A stretch of DNA of 64,000 nt. Origin: Sinonovacula constricta. Its lineage: Eukaryota > Mollusca > Bivalvia > Cardiida > Solecurtidae. How positions within the stretch are numbered: the stretch's first letter is position 1; each line of letters begins with the position of its first letter. The notes under the pieces were generated by a model that worked only from the letters and a program-made list of their open reading frames with translations, was not told the DNA's origin and ran no database searches. The DNA is taken from contig CM017563.1 in NCBI GenBank assembly GCA_007844125.1, positions 16,755,821-16,819,820 on the forward strand. The letters are read 5' to 3'. The position numbers were made by a program, and so were the translations under genes. Positions 13,975-26,155 of the stretch are shown piece by piece.

Positions 13975-14042
13975 GAGAGGCATGAACTTATAAGTCCACA
14001 GTTCACAGGCCAACACCTTAGCCCACTAGACCACCAGGGCTG
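13975..14042 (-). mobile_element. tRNA-like SINE head fragment
   Basis: Minus strand reads GCAGCCCTGGTGGTCTAG then TGGGCTAAGGTG, a tRNA-like 5' half with a box A-type core. The box B region is degraded to GTTCATGCC. It cannot fold as a full tRNA, so it is best read as a SINE or pseudo-tRNA remnant. Confidence 0.5.
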
Positions 14043-16000
14043 CGAACTTATTAGTACATACAAAATGTATAGGGTGATAGAAAGACATTTATGCTTTATA
14101 TAATAAAAGAAAAGACATTAACATTTACATTTGGAAGTTTCGCTTTTATATAAGGATTTATTCAAATACCGACGTGTAACTCCCCGTCACCTCAACGCGT
14201 TACTTAAGGTAATAGTGTAACGAAAACCTCTTGGCAAGTCGTGTTTTGCTGATCTGCGAAGTGCCGGCAGTTGTAATAAAAATTTTCAGGACTGTTTCTC
14301 AGTAATAGAAAGATAAATGATGCCAAAATATCAATCTGCGGGTCAGGACTGTTTCGCAAAACAACCAAATCAATTTTACTTTACATCAATTATATATCAA
14401 TTATGCTTATTTCGATATATTTAACCCAGCCTATGACCTTCTGAACCTTTTTCCAAGTTTTCTGGTAAGATGGTCAATCATTACAAACACTTTCCACTGT
14501 AAATAGATGTCAAATTAAAATCATAATTGCGACAACACAGCCATCAAGAGATGCAATCTGTCACGGTACGGCTGATCGATTCAGACCACGCCTAATTGGG
14601 CTTTTGTGGAGTGAATTTTCATGGATAGAATTGCCCCAAGCATCTGACTGATACAGTAGACTGCCGTGTTTATCTATTTACACTATTTTGCTGTTAGAAT
14701 ATCGTTCATGCAGTGATAGATGCCAATTAAAAGTAAGCCTAGCAGAATGTGTTGTTTCTTCTAAAGCTATTCTACAGATTCTGCACATGTTTTATTAATT
14801 TAGTTGTGTCTCTTCGTTACATCTAGTTATACTGTAGCTTCTAGTCTTGTCCATTTATAATAAGACGTAATGTATACGATCATATAATACGTGTATTGTT
14901 TTGAATATGATAATCTGATTCAGATTGTTTAAATCTTGTTAGGATTCGGCATCATTTTCAAATAAGTGCGATATGTATTCTTGTCCATGAGCACGTCCGT
15001 GATTCTAGACCACTTGTTTATTTAAATAAAATGTTTTGCAACTGTCAATGAGTAAGTGGTTGATGATTTGACGTACTGTGAGTCTGTAGTGGAATGTCGT
15101 TCATTTTTGTAAATATAAGAACACCTTTCGAAACTTTTTGATCACGGAAATCGTTTTAATTATGAAATGTCAGCAATGTCTTTCTTAAACTTGTATTATA
15201 TCAATATGTAGAGATTTAACCTAGGTCAGTTCTTTTATGTTCGTAAATGTTTAAGATGTCAGCGTTATATATACGTATATAACAGCATTGTGGTTGTTTA
15301 ACACCATGTACATTTTTTTTAACAACCAAAAATGTCCCAGGAGCAAGTCAACTCAACCAAGAATCATCGGGATGGATAGCAAAATGCTTCGCAGCACATG
15401 TAGCATTGCTATTTCCGTTTTAAAACAACGGCTGTGGTTTGGCTGCAATTTTAATTAGACTATAACACCTGATGATTAACCGAGCAGCGTCATAAAGTTT
15501 TGTTTTCTCCAGATTGTTTGTATGCGAAATCTACTGGAAGTGAAATAAGTGTCAGTTTCGTTTTTCAAAGTCGACAAGAAATTCCGCATTAACCTGAAAT
15601 TACATGCTATTAAGGGCAGCTCCCTGAATCGTCGGCCTATGTTAGGATAATCTTTCTCGGTTCAATTACTCATGTATTAAATTCACTGTATTAAATTCAT
15701 ACTGTGACAATAAAGACAACTTTACGTATTTATTTCAGGTAAATACCGTCGTCGAAAGATTAAACGCAAATTGTCAAATACAACACACATATTATGGTAA
15801 TGTTTATTTACAATGTATTTATTGATTAACCATCTTCGGTCGTTTGAGAACGGTGATATTGTATTTCAGCTCCTATATGAAAAGTATTTATGTTAAAAGA
15901 ACTCCACAAGATTCTTTATCGTAAATGAAATTACATTTAAGCAATAATAAAATGACCCGAGAAGAAATGTAAATAAATCACACACAAAATATGTACGACA
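14043..16000. other. gene-free stretch
   Basis: No coding feature recognised. It contains a perfect 20-bp palindrome at about 15,264-15,283 (gttatatatacgtatataac). Confidence 0.4.
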
Positions 16001-16149
16001 GTTTATGTACACCAGTTTTCATTTTCTGAAAGTTCGCCATATCCATCGTTTTCCATTCTTGTTTCAATGTATCAAACGTTCTTCTAGCAGTTCTTCATCA
16101 GGTGAGCCACTTCCAGATAGTGATTGGTATCGCTCGTTGGTGTGTATTT

Positions 16150-16288
16150 TGTGTTCGACACTTCATCTAAACTTTTCATTACTATTGTCGATTTAGTTAC
16201 TGACTGTATGGCCAATGATTACCTTGTCAGTGGTGCATATCCTGTGTTGAAGGCACATGTCGTTCTAATAGAATCGAGTTGGTTATGA
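16150..16288 (+). pseudogene. coding-like remnant of unknown origin
   Basis: One frame reads VGVYFVFDTSSKLF and continues through VSGAYPVLKAHVVLIESS to a stop at about 16,286. Composition looks more protein-like than the surrounding frames, but there is no start, no clear splice site and no domain I recognise. It lies upstream of the Tigger/pogo remnant and could be another transposon piece, or chance. Confidence 0.2.
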
Positions 16289-16567
16289 ACGGTTGTACCG
16301 ATTCACTTATCCTGACTGAGGGACTGTCACCCCTAAAGCAATTTTTCTGGAAATTTCCCGGACATTTTATGTGCCGAGCTGTGAATCTCTACCATATCAT
16401 GACGTTGGTCCTCACTATCAGAAACTTTGTCATTTTCATATCTTCTGTTATTGTTGTGTGTTGTCAATTTGAAAACGGATTTAACGATGAAGCTGTAAAG
16501 TAAAGAATGTTATGTTTATATTCTGACAACAGTTCCGGTATCTGCAATTATACAATGGCCAAAATAT

Positions 16568-17215
16568 ATGTCTGTCGGAATGTTTGCCTGTCTGTTTGTC
16601 TGTCTGTCTTGTTTGTCTGTCTGTCTACCAACATATTTAACAACATATCTACCTACATTCCTACCTACGTACCGACCTAACTACCTACCGACTTACCTAC
16701 ATGTATGTATATATGCCTGTCTGTCTGCATACATACCAGCATTCCTGAGTCCGTACGTGCATACCTAGTTACCTGTAGCTACCTATCTATCTACTTACCT
16801 GCCTCCCTGTGTGAATACCTACCTGCCTACCTATCTATCTATCTATCTAGCTACCTTCTACCTTTACCTACTTATCAACCTACCTACATTCAACTGTATG
16901 TATTTATATATCAATATTGATAGCTGTCTATCTATCTTATAACCCATATCTGCCTTTCTCTCTTCATGTTATTCTGCCTGTATATATGACTACCTTTCTG
17001 GGGGTTTTTCGTGTCTTTGTGTGCATGTTTAGCTTTCTGTCTGTGATTCTTTATATATTTGTGGATTGGCTGCATGTATTTACGTCTGTCTGTTTTTTTT
17101 TCTGTCTGCCGGTCTGTCTGTATGTATGTCTGTATGTATGTCAGTACGTTCATTGGCCTGTACGAACGTTTGTCTATCCGTATTCCTGTTTGTACCTATT
17201 TTTTTACCTTCCTGC
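16568..17215. repeat. degenerate tetranucleotide tract (CTGT/CTAC/CTAT)
   Basis: About 650 bp of imperfect tetranucleotide repeats. It begins as CTGT, passes through CCTA/CTAC and CTAT, and returns to CTGT/ATGT. The long overlapping frames on both strands (tyrosine/leucine/proline-rich on plus, threonine/aspartate/arginine-rich on minus) follow from the repeat not carrying stops and are not genes. Confidence 0.9.
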
Positions 17216-17951
17216 TTACTTATTAAATAACCAAAGTCCCCAAATCCTCCAAAATACCCACTCAGAATCCTAATACAATTCATTAATCCTACCTAGCATT
17301 CAAATTCCAGTTTTCAAAAATAATAGTTTGGTGAGGACGTGCAACAGCTGACCTGTGGCATTGTATTTTATTAACCAAGACATTTAACCAAGGTACTTAT
17401 CCACCGACTACTGAACCTTTCATCGACGTAGCCCCACCCACATTATCTGGTCTTAGCTTATGTATATAAGACAAATAACCGCCATAAATGCATAGCACTC
17501 ATTAACAAGAAGGTTATTTAGGTTTGTTGTATATTAATTTTTATTGAAATGTTTAATCTGTTATTCACGGCATACTATTTCAAGTTAAAATGTCAAGAGA
17601 CATAGTATTACTTTTGCGTTTTAAGTTTAATTTATTATACTGTACACATATAAATACTACTCTAAATAAAATTCCGTCGTACTGTCCTAATCTTCCCATG
17701 TCTATCCCACCACTGCTGATCAGAGACGTGTACTTTAAACGTTTCTCTAGCACTCTCGTTTACAAAACTGGCATACAACTTTGTTGACTGAAGTGAATGT
17801 TTGCCTTGACATGCGCATTATCTGTCATGAAATAACTTCTCAAACTGTCTAACCACTGTCTAACCACACGCGACGTGTAAGCTAGTTTTAAAAACATCCG
17901 AAAATGGAATATAAGTGTAATGAAATACACATTGCGATCAAGAAATGAGGG

Positions 17952-18450
17952 ATGAACAGTAAAGTGTTCTCAGACTGGTTAGACAACTTGAAGAACGACA
18001 TGCAGGAGCGGACAATTCTACAACTGTTGGATAACGCAACAACACATGGCAAAAAGTGAGCCCTCTCCCATACACTGATTAAGTTTCTTTCAGCTCCAAC
18101 CACTAGACTAAGGCATCATAAGCGCATTTCAAGGCCATCTACAGGAGGAGTCTGCTGAAGCCATTCATCAGTTTATGGACACTGCCAACACTGAAGACGA
18201 GTTGTGTAAAGGGATCAATATGTTGCACGCTATTCAGTGTAATGACAACGCGGTGGATTCATGTGCGGTCAGAGACCGTTGCGAAGTGTCTTGCGTGTGG
18301 AATTCTGTGACTCCGACATCTGTGTGGAGAAAGCTGAAGAGGATAAAAATGATGCCGTTCCTCTTGCTGTATCCTCGTCCCGTTATTCGAGAGGAGAATT
18401 TGAAATCGTGGACAATTATCTACCTACCCAGAACGACAGTGATGATTAGG
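17952..18450 (+). pseudogene. decayed Tigger/pogo-type DDE transposase (Tc1/mariner superfamily)
   Basis: Three pieces in different frames match the C-terminal half of pogo/Tigger DDE transposases in the right order. First, 17,952-18,056 has F-S-D-W-L and then ILQLLDNATTH, corresponding to the conserved L-L-x-D-N-A-x-x-H around the second catalytic aspartate; it ends in a stop. Next, at 18,127-18,165, AHFKAIYRRSLL matches the family's F-K-x-x-Y-R-x-x-L-L segment, and a later piece near 18,297-18,350 reads WNSVTPTSVWRK, like the W-x-x-V-T-x-x-T-I stretch. Finally 18,387-18,449 gives SRGEFEIVDNYLPTQNDSDD, like the acidic tail with V-D-x-x-x-P-T. The N-terminal DNA-binding domains and first catalytic aspartate were not found. 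Frameshifts and stops make it inactive. Confidence 0.75.
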
Positions 18451-18684
18451 AGAGTCATTTGCTCCACTTACTCTCACAGAGCCAGTGACTCTAAGCGGAA
18501 GCCAGGAAGTGAACTGCAGCATCCAGAGGCACTCAGTATGTTGTGGAATTTTGCACACACAAAAATAATTATGTAGACATGGTTGAGAAAATTGGTGAAC
18601 TCATTACCATGACCGAACACACAATTGTCTCAGCGAAATGCTCTTTAAAGCAAACAACACTAGACTCTTGTGTCATCTATTTAT

Positions 18685-18762
18685 CTAAATATCTATCTAT
18701 CTATCCATCTAGCCATCCATCAATCCATCCAGCTATCTATCTATCTTTCTCTTTAAACTATA
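18685..18762. repeat. (ATCT/ATCC)n imperfect tetranucleotide repeat
   Basis: Run of ATCT, CATC and ATCC units. Confidence 0.9.
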
Positions 18763-18838
18763 ATATACAACCAGAAATCCTCTACGGTCATTCCGAGCGG
18801 ACCACATTAGGAAGTTTTCATGTTACCTACCGTCTCTT

Positions 18839-18890
18839 TTTGATGATGATATTGATGATGATCATGATGATGAAAATGATCAACATAATA
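18839..18890. repeat. (GAT)n imperfect trinucleotide repeat
   Basis: Short GATGATGATATTGATG-type run just downstream of the tetranucleotide tract. Confidence 0.85.
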
Positions 18891-19471
18891 ACGACAAATG
18901 TAACCACAGTGTGTAGATTGTCTGTCTCCTTGCATTCACTTTTCGAAACTGCAAAACACAAACATATTGGTTAAAGTTTAATGCTTGCAACTTGATGTTT
19001 TTTATTGATGCTCTATTATTCTTAAGGTAACTACAAATTATTATGCTAGTGTTCAAGCCAGGCGTCGACCAATTTGCCTATCAATGTAACATAATGGTCC
19101 TAGTAAGTAATCTGCTGACTGAAACAGACGTAAGAGCAAAACACCAAAGAGAGTTCGTATGAAACAGCCATGAGAGCTTGGTTTAAAAAGTAAATGAAAC
19201 AATACAGGATAGTTCCTAGTTACACCAGGATAAAGCCAAAGAACCAGTGCCATTCTGATGGTTTGTTAAGTAATAATATTGACAGGGAAATATATTATCT
19301 GCAAGCTAGCTTTCTTTATTGCTTTTGGAACATGTTTGTATCAGTAAATTCTAAATGTTTAAGATCTTGTAGGAAAATTACATCCTGTTTACCTTTGTCT
19401 CATATTCCGGTAAAAACACTACTTTAAATAAAAAAATAAAATCTAGATAAATATAGTAATTAGATATCTAC

Positions 19472-20497
19472 CTTTGACCTGGTGGCAGATTGCCTCATTT
19501 GTGTTCTTAAATGTAAGCGCAACTTTTGAAAGGGAATTCTGCGTCACAGGAACCGATGTGGTGTTTCCTCTATTATCCGATCGTAAGCTGCAGATGGCTT
19601 CACATACTAAAAGACCCATTACCTTTTGACACTGATGAGAACAATCGTATTTCCTGACTGCTGAGCACGATGAATTCTTAACTTGATTTGAGTTACAACT
19701 GCCTGGTACCGGACACGAACATGATACGTCTTGGAGACATTGACCGCTTGATGTGCATCTATAATTCTCAGTTTGTCCAAAGTTGTCGCAAATGTTTGTG
19801 TCAGTGTCCTGCCAAATGCCACATCTTCCATCTTTGTCAGGAAGGATGTACATATTTACAACACTAGTGGAACAAATCAAAAGACATAAGCCATTGATAG
19901 GGCCTAGGAACCCATCCTCGCATTCTTGACTATCAGTAGTATTACTACAAAAGCTACTCCCATATGGACAACTCTTGCACTGCCCATCCTGTAGGAAATA
20001 TGCCTTCTTGCACTGGGTGCAGTTGCTGCCAGAGACACACGTTGTACAACCAGGCGGACAACTCTTGCATTGTCCATCGAGAGAGAAATATGAGTCTTCA
20101 CACTGTAAGCATTGTCTAGTAGATTTGTCGCATCGGCTGCAATTGTCCAGGCATGTGTCTTGACAAGCTTCACCAGAGTGACCATCGTCACACAGCACAC
20201 ATTTCGATTGCGATTCACATAACGTGCAATAGTGTGGACAGGGGCGACACCCATTTTTTTCTGCAGGATACTTTCCATCTGGGCAACCATACGTACAGTG
20301 TCCATACAACTTGTGGCATGTTCCTGTGCATCCTCCCCGGCAAGCCTTGTCACAGGTGGAACCGTAGAAACCCCTTTTGCACAAGGTACAGTTGGTATCA
20401 GAGACACATTCGCTACAGTTTCTTGGACAAGGATGGCAACTTTTGTTGTACATGAACCGGAATGTGGGACATCCCACGATTTCAGTGCCATGTGCAT
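19472..20497 (-). CDS. cysteine-rich furin-like/EGF-like repeat protein, exon 2
   Basis: One large open exon of about 341 codons with regularly spaced cysteines. Repeats such as CPPGCTTCVSGSNCTQC and CPHYCTLCESQSKCVLC follow the C-P-x-x-C-x-x-C pattern of furin-like and MEGF/scavenger-receptor-F-type modules, and there are many N-x-S/T sites (for example NCS, NCT, NTT, NSS). This indicates a secreted or membrane-anchored extracellular protein; no enzyme motif is seen. The acceptor is TTTACTTCAG just before 20,497. The preferred donor is AAAG|GTAGAT at 19,472; CAG|GTCAAA at 19,479 is an alternative. With the preferred donor the exon is phase 1-1, the symmetric phase typical of shuffled extracellular modules. 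It follows the signal-peptide exon at 21,276-21,357 in frame. Later exons (transmembrane or tail) were not found to the left. Confidence 0.85.
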
Positions 20498-21275
20498 CTG
20501 AAGTAAAGTATATCAAGTTTTGGTCTTGTATTTTCAAAAACAGTAAACACAATTAATTATCTTTCAGCTTATGCAACAATTGAAAATAGGGAAATATGAA
20601 AAGGTCATATGAATATTTCTGCGTTCATTAAGTTTTGAACTAGAGGTAGATTTAGAGTAATGACGAGTTACTTGAAAATGCATTTACTTTTATGAATAAG
20701 ATAAAAAAAAGTCCCGTTTATACTTACTGCGCCATGCCATAGTAGGGTAGACAAAACTGTTTGAATTGCCTTACTTGTATACAACACACAACGAAAGCAT
20801 TGAGAAGCATTGATACGTTTGCAACAAATATCCAGACAATGGTATAGTCATTAAACGTAAAATTGTGTTTGCATATCTTACAGCGTTACTGGTGATACTT
20901 ATTTAGTGTGTATAAATGATACAAGCTAAATTAGTGCAAACGAAATGAAGTTCCGATAGTTTAAACTCCTTAAGCAACAATTCGTATGTAGACACACAAA
21001 CATAGACCTCTGCACTTAGCTGAGTATGCAGTCGTTAGTATAGTGTGTTCTGCTTTCGGAAGCGTTTGTCTTATTACATATAATGTACATGTATTGATCT
21101 TATCACCAGAATTAGTTAAAGAGCATATATGTGATATTATATCACCGGTATACAATTTTTTATAATAGACAGTTGTTTTGTTTGTGAGATAAAATGCTTG
21201 CTGGTCGTTCTTATAATTAAATACATATGTTAATTTATATAAGTTAATCTGCCATTCTATATAATGGAAGCTTAC

Positions 21276-21357
21276 CTTGACTAGTCTGAAGTAGGAGTAC
21301 AAGAAAAAGAAGTCCCGATAGCATCACGTTCCACGTATATCTTACAGACGCTCCCAT
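21276..21357 (-). CDS. signal-peptide exon of the cysteine-rich furin/EGF-like protein
   Basis: Starts at an ATG at 21,357-21,355 in good context (A at -3, G at +4). It encodes 27 residues: a short basic region followed by the hydrophobic core LSGLLFLVLLLQ and then TSQ, a typical signal peptide with a cleavage region near the exon end. It ends in CAAG|GTAAG, a strong donor, leaving one base of a split codon. That base plus the first two bases of the exon at 20,497 give GAT and keep the cysteine-rich frame open. The intron is about 780 bp. The phase match and signal peptide make this the first coding exon with good confidence. Confidence 0.85.
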
Positions 21358-21359
21358 TC

Positions 21360-24300
21360 TGGTATGATGGTGCGATACATCTAAAGAAGAGATACATGTG
21401 TTCCGTTATTATCATTTCAAGAAAGCAATACATGATTTTGTATTTGTAAATTTGCGATCTATTGATACATTTTTCAGTTAAATGTATAGCAAATATAGGC
21501 TCTTGCATTTTGCCCTGCATATAGAAACATGGCACCGTCCAATAGCCACATTGTAAACTTAGTCGGCAGTTGCATCTCTTAACTTTACTTTCGAAAAAAG
21601 TCGATCCAATCTTATAGCGTGCCTATAACCAACATCAACTGCCATACGTTTAGTTGGCAATTCAATTTATTTGATATAGTCATATTTCATCACATCACGC
21701 CGAGAATATACATAAGAATAAAAGAGCGGCATGTCGATTGTGAAAATTCCTGGTATTGAGAGAAGTAGAATTGAACAGAGAGGCGCTCAAAGGTTCTTTT
21801 GAAAATATAAAAATTATCTCATGATCTAGTTGACAAGCTTCGTGAACAAAAACCGAGGATATAACTTAATACTTTAACCACTGTTGCTATGGGGTTAAGC
21901 ACAAGATGATGTTTGCATTTGAAGGGTTAGTCACTAAAGTCTGTACGACCGACTGGTTTGTCCTTTACAACATTACAGGTTTAGAATACAAGAATTTGCG
22001 AAGTTAATCATACGTTCCCAATGTTCAAAGATGAATGCATGTAAACAGGTAAAATAATAACAAAACTGGTCACCTTAGAGATCTTCAACAAGACACATGA
22101 GACGCATTACGGTATAGGGCCTAGGCAAACCAATACGGGCATCTACAATGGATTTGTTCTAGAATTACTTTTGCGCAATTACGCAGCTTATATGGGTGTG
22201 AATAAAAGCGTATGGATATGTAATAGGATGTTGTATTAATATATTATGATTTGGGCATATTTCTTTCGATAATGGCGATCAATGAAAGGAACCTTCATGA
22301 AGCTGTTTTGTTTACATTTTCAACAAGCACAGTTTAACACTATGATTGCAGCCAACTCGGCAGTGTTGGCGCTGTAGTTCAACGTCAGAAGACACCAAAA
22401 CAGGTTATATAAGCACAATTATAGTTGGTGTTAATGTTGTTTAATCGCTTCGAAAACTCGGTTCCGACCGATTGTTCTTCATGTGTTAGAGAAAACTTTA
22501 TGTTCCCAATAGTAGATATTTGTGCATCGCATAAAGTTTCCGACAATGCAATAAAATTAGACTTACAGGTTAAACACCAAAGTGTATATTTTTCTATAAA
22601 CGCAGTTTGGTATAATATCTGTCATAAATATTTAACAATCTTTATTGATTTGGTCGTCTTTGGCCCAATTTGCTTAATTGGCTCTAAGAAGGCAAAATAA
22701 ATTGAACAACTTTGAATAATGGATGAAATATTTTCCTTTAAATTGCATGTTGTAACATGTTGTCGTTCCAAAATTGATGTTGTCAATAGCTTGCGATTAT
22801 TAATAGCTCACAAATGCGACTGAAATATTATTTGTATCTTTAAAAAAACAAATATATAGTTTGAGTATTGCATTAAATCTTTCTTCTATAAAATCGGAAA
22901 TTGTACTAATAATTTAGGAAATTTTTAACTACCAGGATCCTAGCGACGTGATTAAGTCTCTAAATAATACGATAACGATGGTTGGCAGTGAAGTTAATTA
23001 TATTACAATTGATTAAGTAAATCATTATACCGGTCAATTTCAATACGTTTATATTCTATTCTTGTGACGTTATCCGGCATTCAAATTGACTCTATATAAA
23101 ACTGACCTTAATGTTCTTTGTGACAACGATACTGTATTTGTCATTGTTTGCATGTTGACAGCATGAATAAAACGAATGCGTTATCTCACAATTTATAAAA
23201 GGAATGAAACCATTAAAGTACATGTACAAGAGAGAAATCACATCGTCCAGTCGTTAAGGCAAGTAAAACAGCGTAAATATAACTAACATGATGATTATCA
23301 AACGTGATTGGTGATAGACCAAAACGTAAAAATTAGGGCTGTGTTAGGAATTCGTCTGGTATTTGAACATATTCGTGTTCATATTAATTCAGTCAAGGCG
23401 ACTTGTTTAACGAATCTGTTATGTATACACCTGGATAAGTAGAACAACCGGATATAAACAGAATGCTTTATACCGATTGGATTTACTTCGTCCAATGTTA
23501 CCTGATTTTACCAAGTCTCCTTTTAACCTATAAGAAGAGAAACTGCATTGTTTATTGCTCTAGCTATTATTTAATTACTCGACAGAACGCCGATAATTAA
23601 CTATTAAAGCGACTTGAACACGTTTTGACTGGCTCACTAGGTCAAATACGTCTCTCAAATGCATTTCTATGATCTTTTTTCCGTAATGAGTGTCATTTGA
23701 TATCATTACGTTAAAGCAAACGTGACAAAAGATTTGTAAACATTAAAATTAAAAAAAACCCGCAGCACCTTCAACATAAATATATCTTGGAAACATCAAA
23801 TGGGTTTATAACCATATATCGCATATTATAACCATACTTACCACCATGAAGATCTTTCAAATAACAGATTTAAAAGGATATATATTTGTATGCATATTTC
23901 ATGCGAATTCATGACATTTTTTTTCCGAATTAAATACCGGCAGTACATTTTTGGAATTCAGCAGATTTAAACTAATTAGATCATTTGCAGATATATACAT
24001 TGACACCTAAGCATTGTGTTTAAGTTTCACTGTCAGCAGATTCAAATGTTGATCGCGACCTTGTAGATATCTCACAGTGATTCTAGTTTTATGTAAACAC
24101 ACTACCTCTTAAATAAATTATATAATGTAAAATGTATTTATCCTAATGGAAAAACCCTAACGCAAGCATTTTTTTTAAATTACGTTAATTGATTATTCGA
24201 ACAACATAAATTATATAGCGAAAGCAGTTATGTATTTGACGAGTCCTTAACCAGATAAATGACTCGATGGCATGCTTTTTAATACATATGAAATTATACT

Positions 24301-24478
24301 GAATTCATTAATACCACCCAACACGTTATCAACACGAAATCAAACACAATCTTAGTGAAATATTGGAAGTATACACGTTTTAAATAAGAATATATGACAC
24401 AGTATTATCAGAATTGAAACAAATGCTAAATCCCGAAAAAGCACAGAACAAAGTTATGTATGTGCAATCTAATTGTTT
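21360..24478. other. gene-free stretch upstream of the cysteine-rich gene
   Basis: No further exon was recognised. Any promoter of the minus-strand gene should lie just right of 21,358, but no clear TATA or initiator could be assigned in this AT-rich sequence. Confidence 0.35.
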
Positions 24479-24490
24479 TTATTATTATTA

Positions 24491-24551
<61 letters not shown>
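24479..24551. repeat. (TAT)n(TAG)n microsatellite
   Basis: A short TTA run followed by about 19 TAG units. Overlapping polyserine (plus) and polytyrosine (minus) frames are artefacts of the repeat. Confidence 0.97.
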
Positions 24552-24552
<1 letters not shown>

Positions 24553-25423
24553 ATTTGTTTTGCTATCAAACACTATTTCTGACACCACACAAACGCTTTT
24601 TACAGACCGGATAATGGCACAGAAAAAGTCTGACTTTACAATTATATTCATACACGTCTATCAGATTAAATTTTATATCCAGTAAATAAGAATAATATTA
24701 TACCAAACCTGTCCGTTTATACTTGAGCACAGTCCATAGAACTACAACGTTGTATAAACAAACATGTTGTAGCTAATACGCAAGCAGCCAATCTATATAT
24801 TCACAAAGCGACTCTTCACTCTGTGTTTATGTGCATTACAACACAGCATTGATCATAGCAGTAATACGTTAAAGAAGTATTGGCTAAGTGTATTTGGTGG
24901 GTTACATAAAATTGCAGATTTAAAATCCATGAATAGGTATGAAAAAAAAACATTTTTTAGTTAATAACATCTCTATATTACTGGAATAAATATACTATTA
25001 CAGTCGAACTTCGAATATTAGAAATCGTCTGAAACGTGATTTAGATCGAACAATGCATGGGTTGGAAAAGACGAAATTGCCTCTACTTTAAAAAGGTCTC
25101 TCTATGAGTTCGGCATGCTTAATTATCTGCGGTAATGTGCAAAAAGCAATGGATATACCATACTATTTTATCACAGTGAAAGATAGGACATGTTAATTAT
25201 TGGAGAAAAAAAATAGAAAAAGCGTCATTCCTTAATTTGATCCTCTTTCAAATTAAACCAAATTAAAATTTATTCATTTATTCATAAAAGATTGTGAATA
25301 TATATACATGTTATAATTGCCAACAAACTGATTTATACAGTACATAATGGTTACAAGCACATATTATTGTAGCTTACCTGGATATCCCCTCCTTGCTAAA
25401 TAGGTCAGCTTCTATGCTTGCAA

Positions 25424-25490
25424 GACGCACGCACGCACGCACACACACTCGCACACACACGCATATATATATATATATATATATATATAC
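25424..25490. repeat. compound (GCAC)n(CA)n(TA)n microsatellite
   Basis: Alternating purine-pyrimidine run: GCAC units, then CA, then about 26 bases of AT. Such sequence can adopt Z-DNA or cruciform forms. Confidence 0.95.
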
Positions 25491-25682
25491 TTCTTTTTAT
25501 CAGACTAGAAGAACATTTAAAAAAAGTTCATTATACACCATGTCCATTTACATTATTGTAACACTAGAGTCCGCGCGTCTTGAAATTTTACGATTTACTT
25601 TATATTTCAAGTGAATTTGCGGACCCTGTCTGATGATGTACATCGCCAAAGTTATTCATAATTTAAAGACACATAATTATCT

Positions 25683-25892
25683 TGTTTAAATATCTACGTT
25701 TGAATTTAAATTAAAAGCGCAAGTAATTATTAACGACTGTTCTAGTTTAAACACAGCATTGTTTTACACTTTATAAACACTATAAAAAATCTGATCAAAC
25801 ATTCGAAATACGATTGTATTAGTAGGTCTATTTCAATTAAACCACTTTTTTTTCCTGCTTACGCTATTTAAACATGTTTGCCAGAAAGGATA
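25683..25892 (+). repeat. diverged tandem duplication, unit 1
   Basis: This roughly 210-bp unit is matched by 25,945-26,155. Shared anchors in order are 'gaaagcgcaagtaatta'-type sequence, 'aacgactgttc', 'caaacattcgaaatac', 'ttcctgcttacg' and 'ccagaaagga', each with substitutions in the partner. Confidence 0.75.
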
Positions 25893-25944
25893 ACATTAGG
25901 TGCCGAGAAATATTAGTCCATATCTTTATAATCACACAAATCCC

Positions 25945-26155
25945 GTTTAAATATTTAAGTTAAAATCGAAATTGAAAGCGCAAGTAATTACTAACGACTT
26001 TTCACGTTTGCAAACAGCTATGTATGTTCAAATGTCTATATACTCTTTAAAGACTGGCCAAACATTCGATACATCATTGTAGTTGTACCTCAATCAAAAC
26101 ACTGTCTTTGTTTTCTGCGTACGTTATGTATACAATTTTGCAAGAAAGACGCTTC
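25945..26155 (+). repeat. diverged tandem duplication, unit 2
   Basis: Second unit of the pair described at 25,683-25,892, about 260 bp downstream. It carries 'ttgaaagcgcaagtaattac', 'aaacattcgatac' and 'ttctgcgtacg' in the same order. No coding frame is shared by the two units, so this is a duplication of non-coding DNA. Confidence 0.75.

Noticed and set aside
16568..17283. Four long open frames in the tetranucleotide tract, both strands
   Set aside because: They exist because the repeat contains no stops; composition is purely repeat-driven and there is no start context or domain.
19904..20501. Long frames on both strands overlapping the cysteine-rich exon
   Set aside because: Shadows of the true frame; they lack the regular cysteine spacing, and the true frame has matching splice phases.
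24414..24651. Polyserine and polytyrosine frames
   Set aside because: Translation of the TAG microsatellite.
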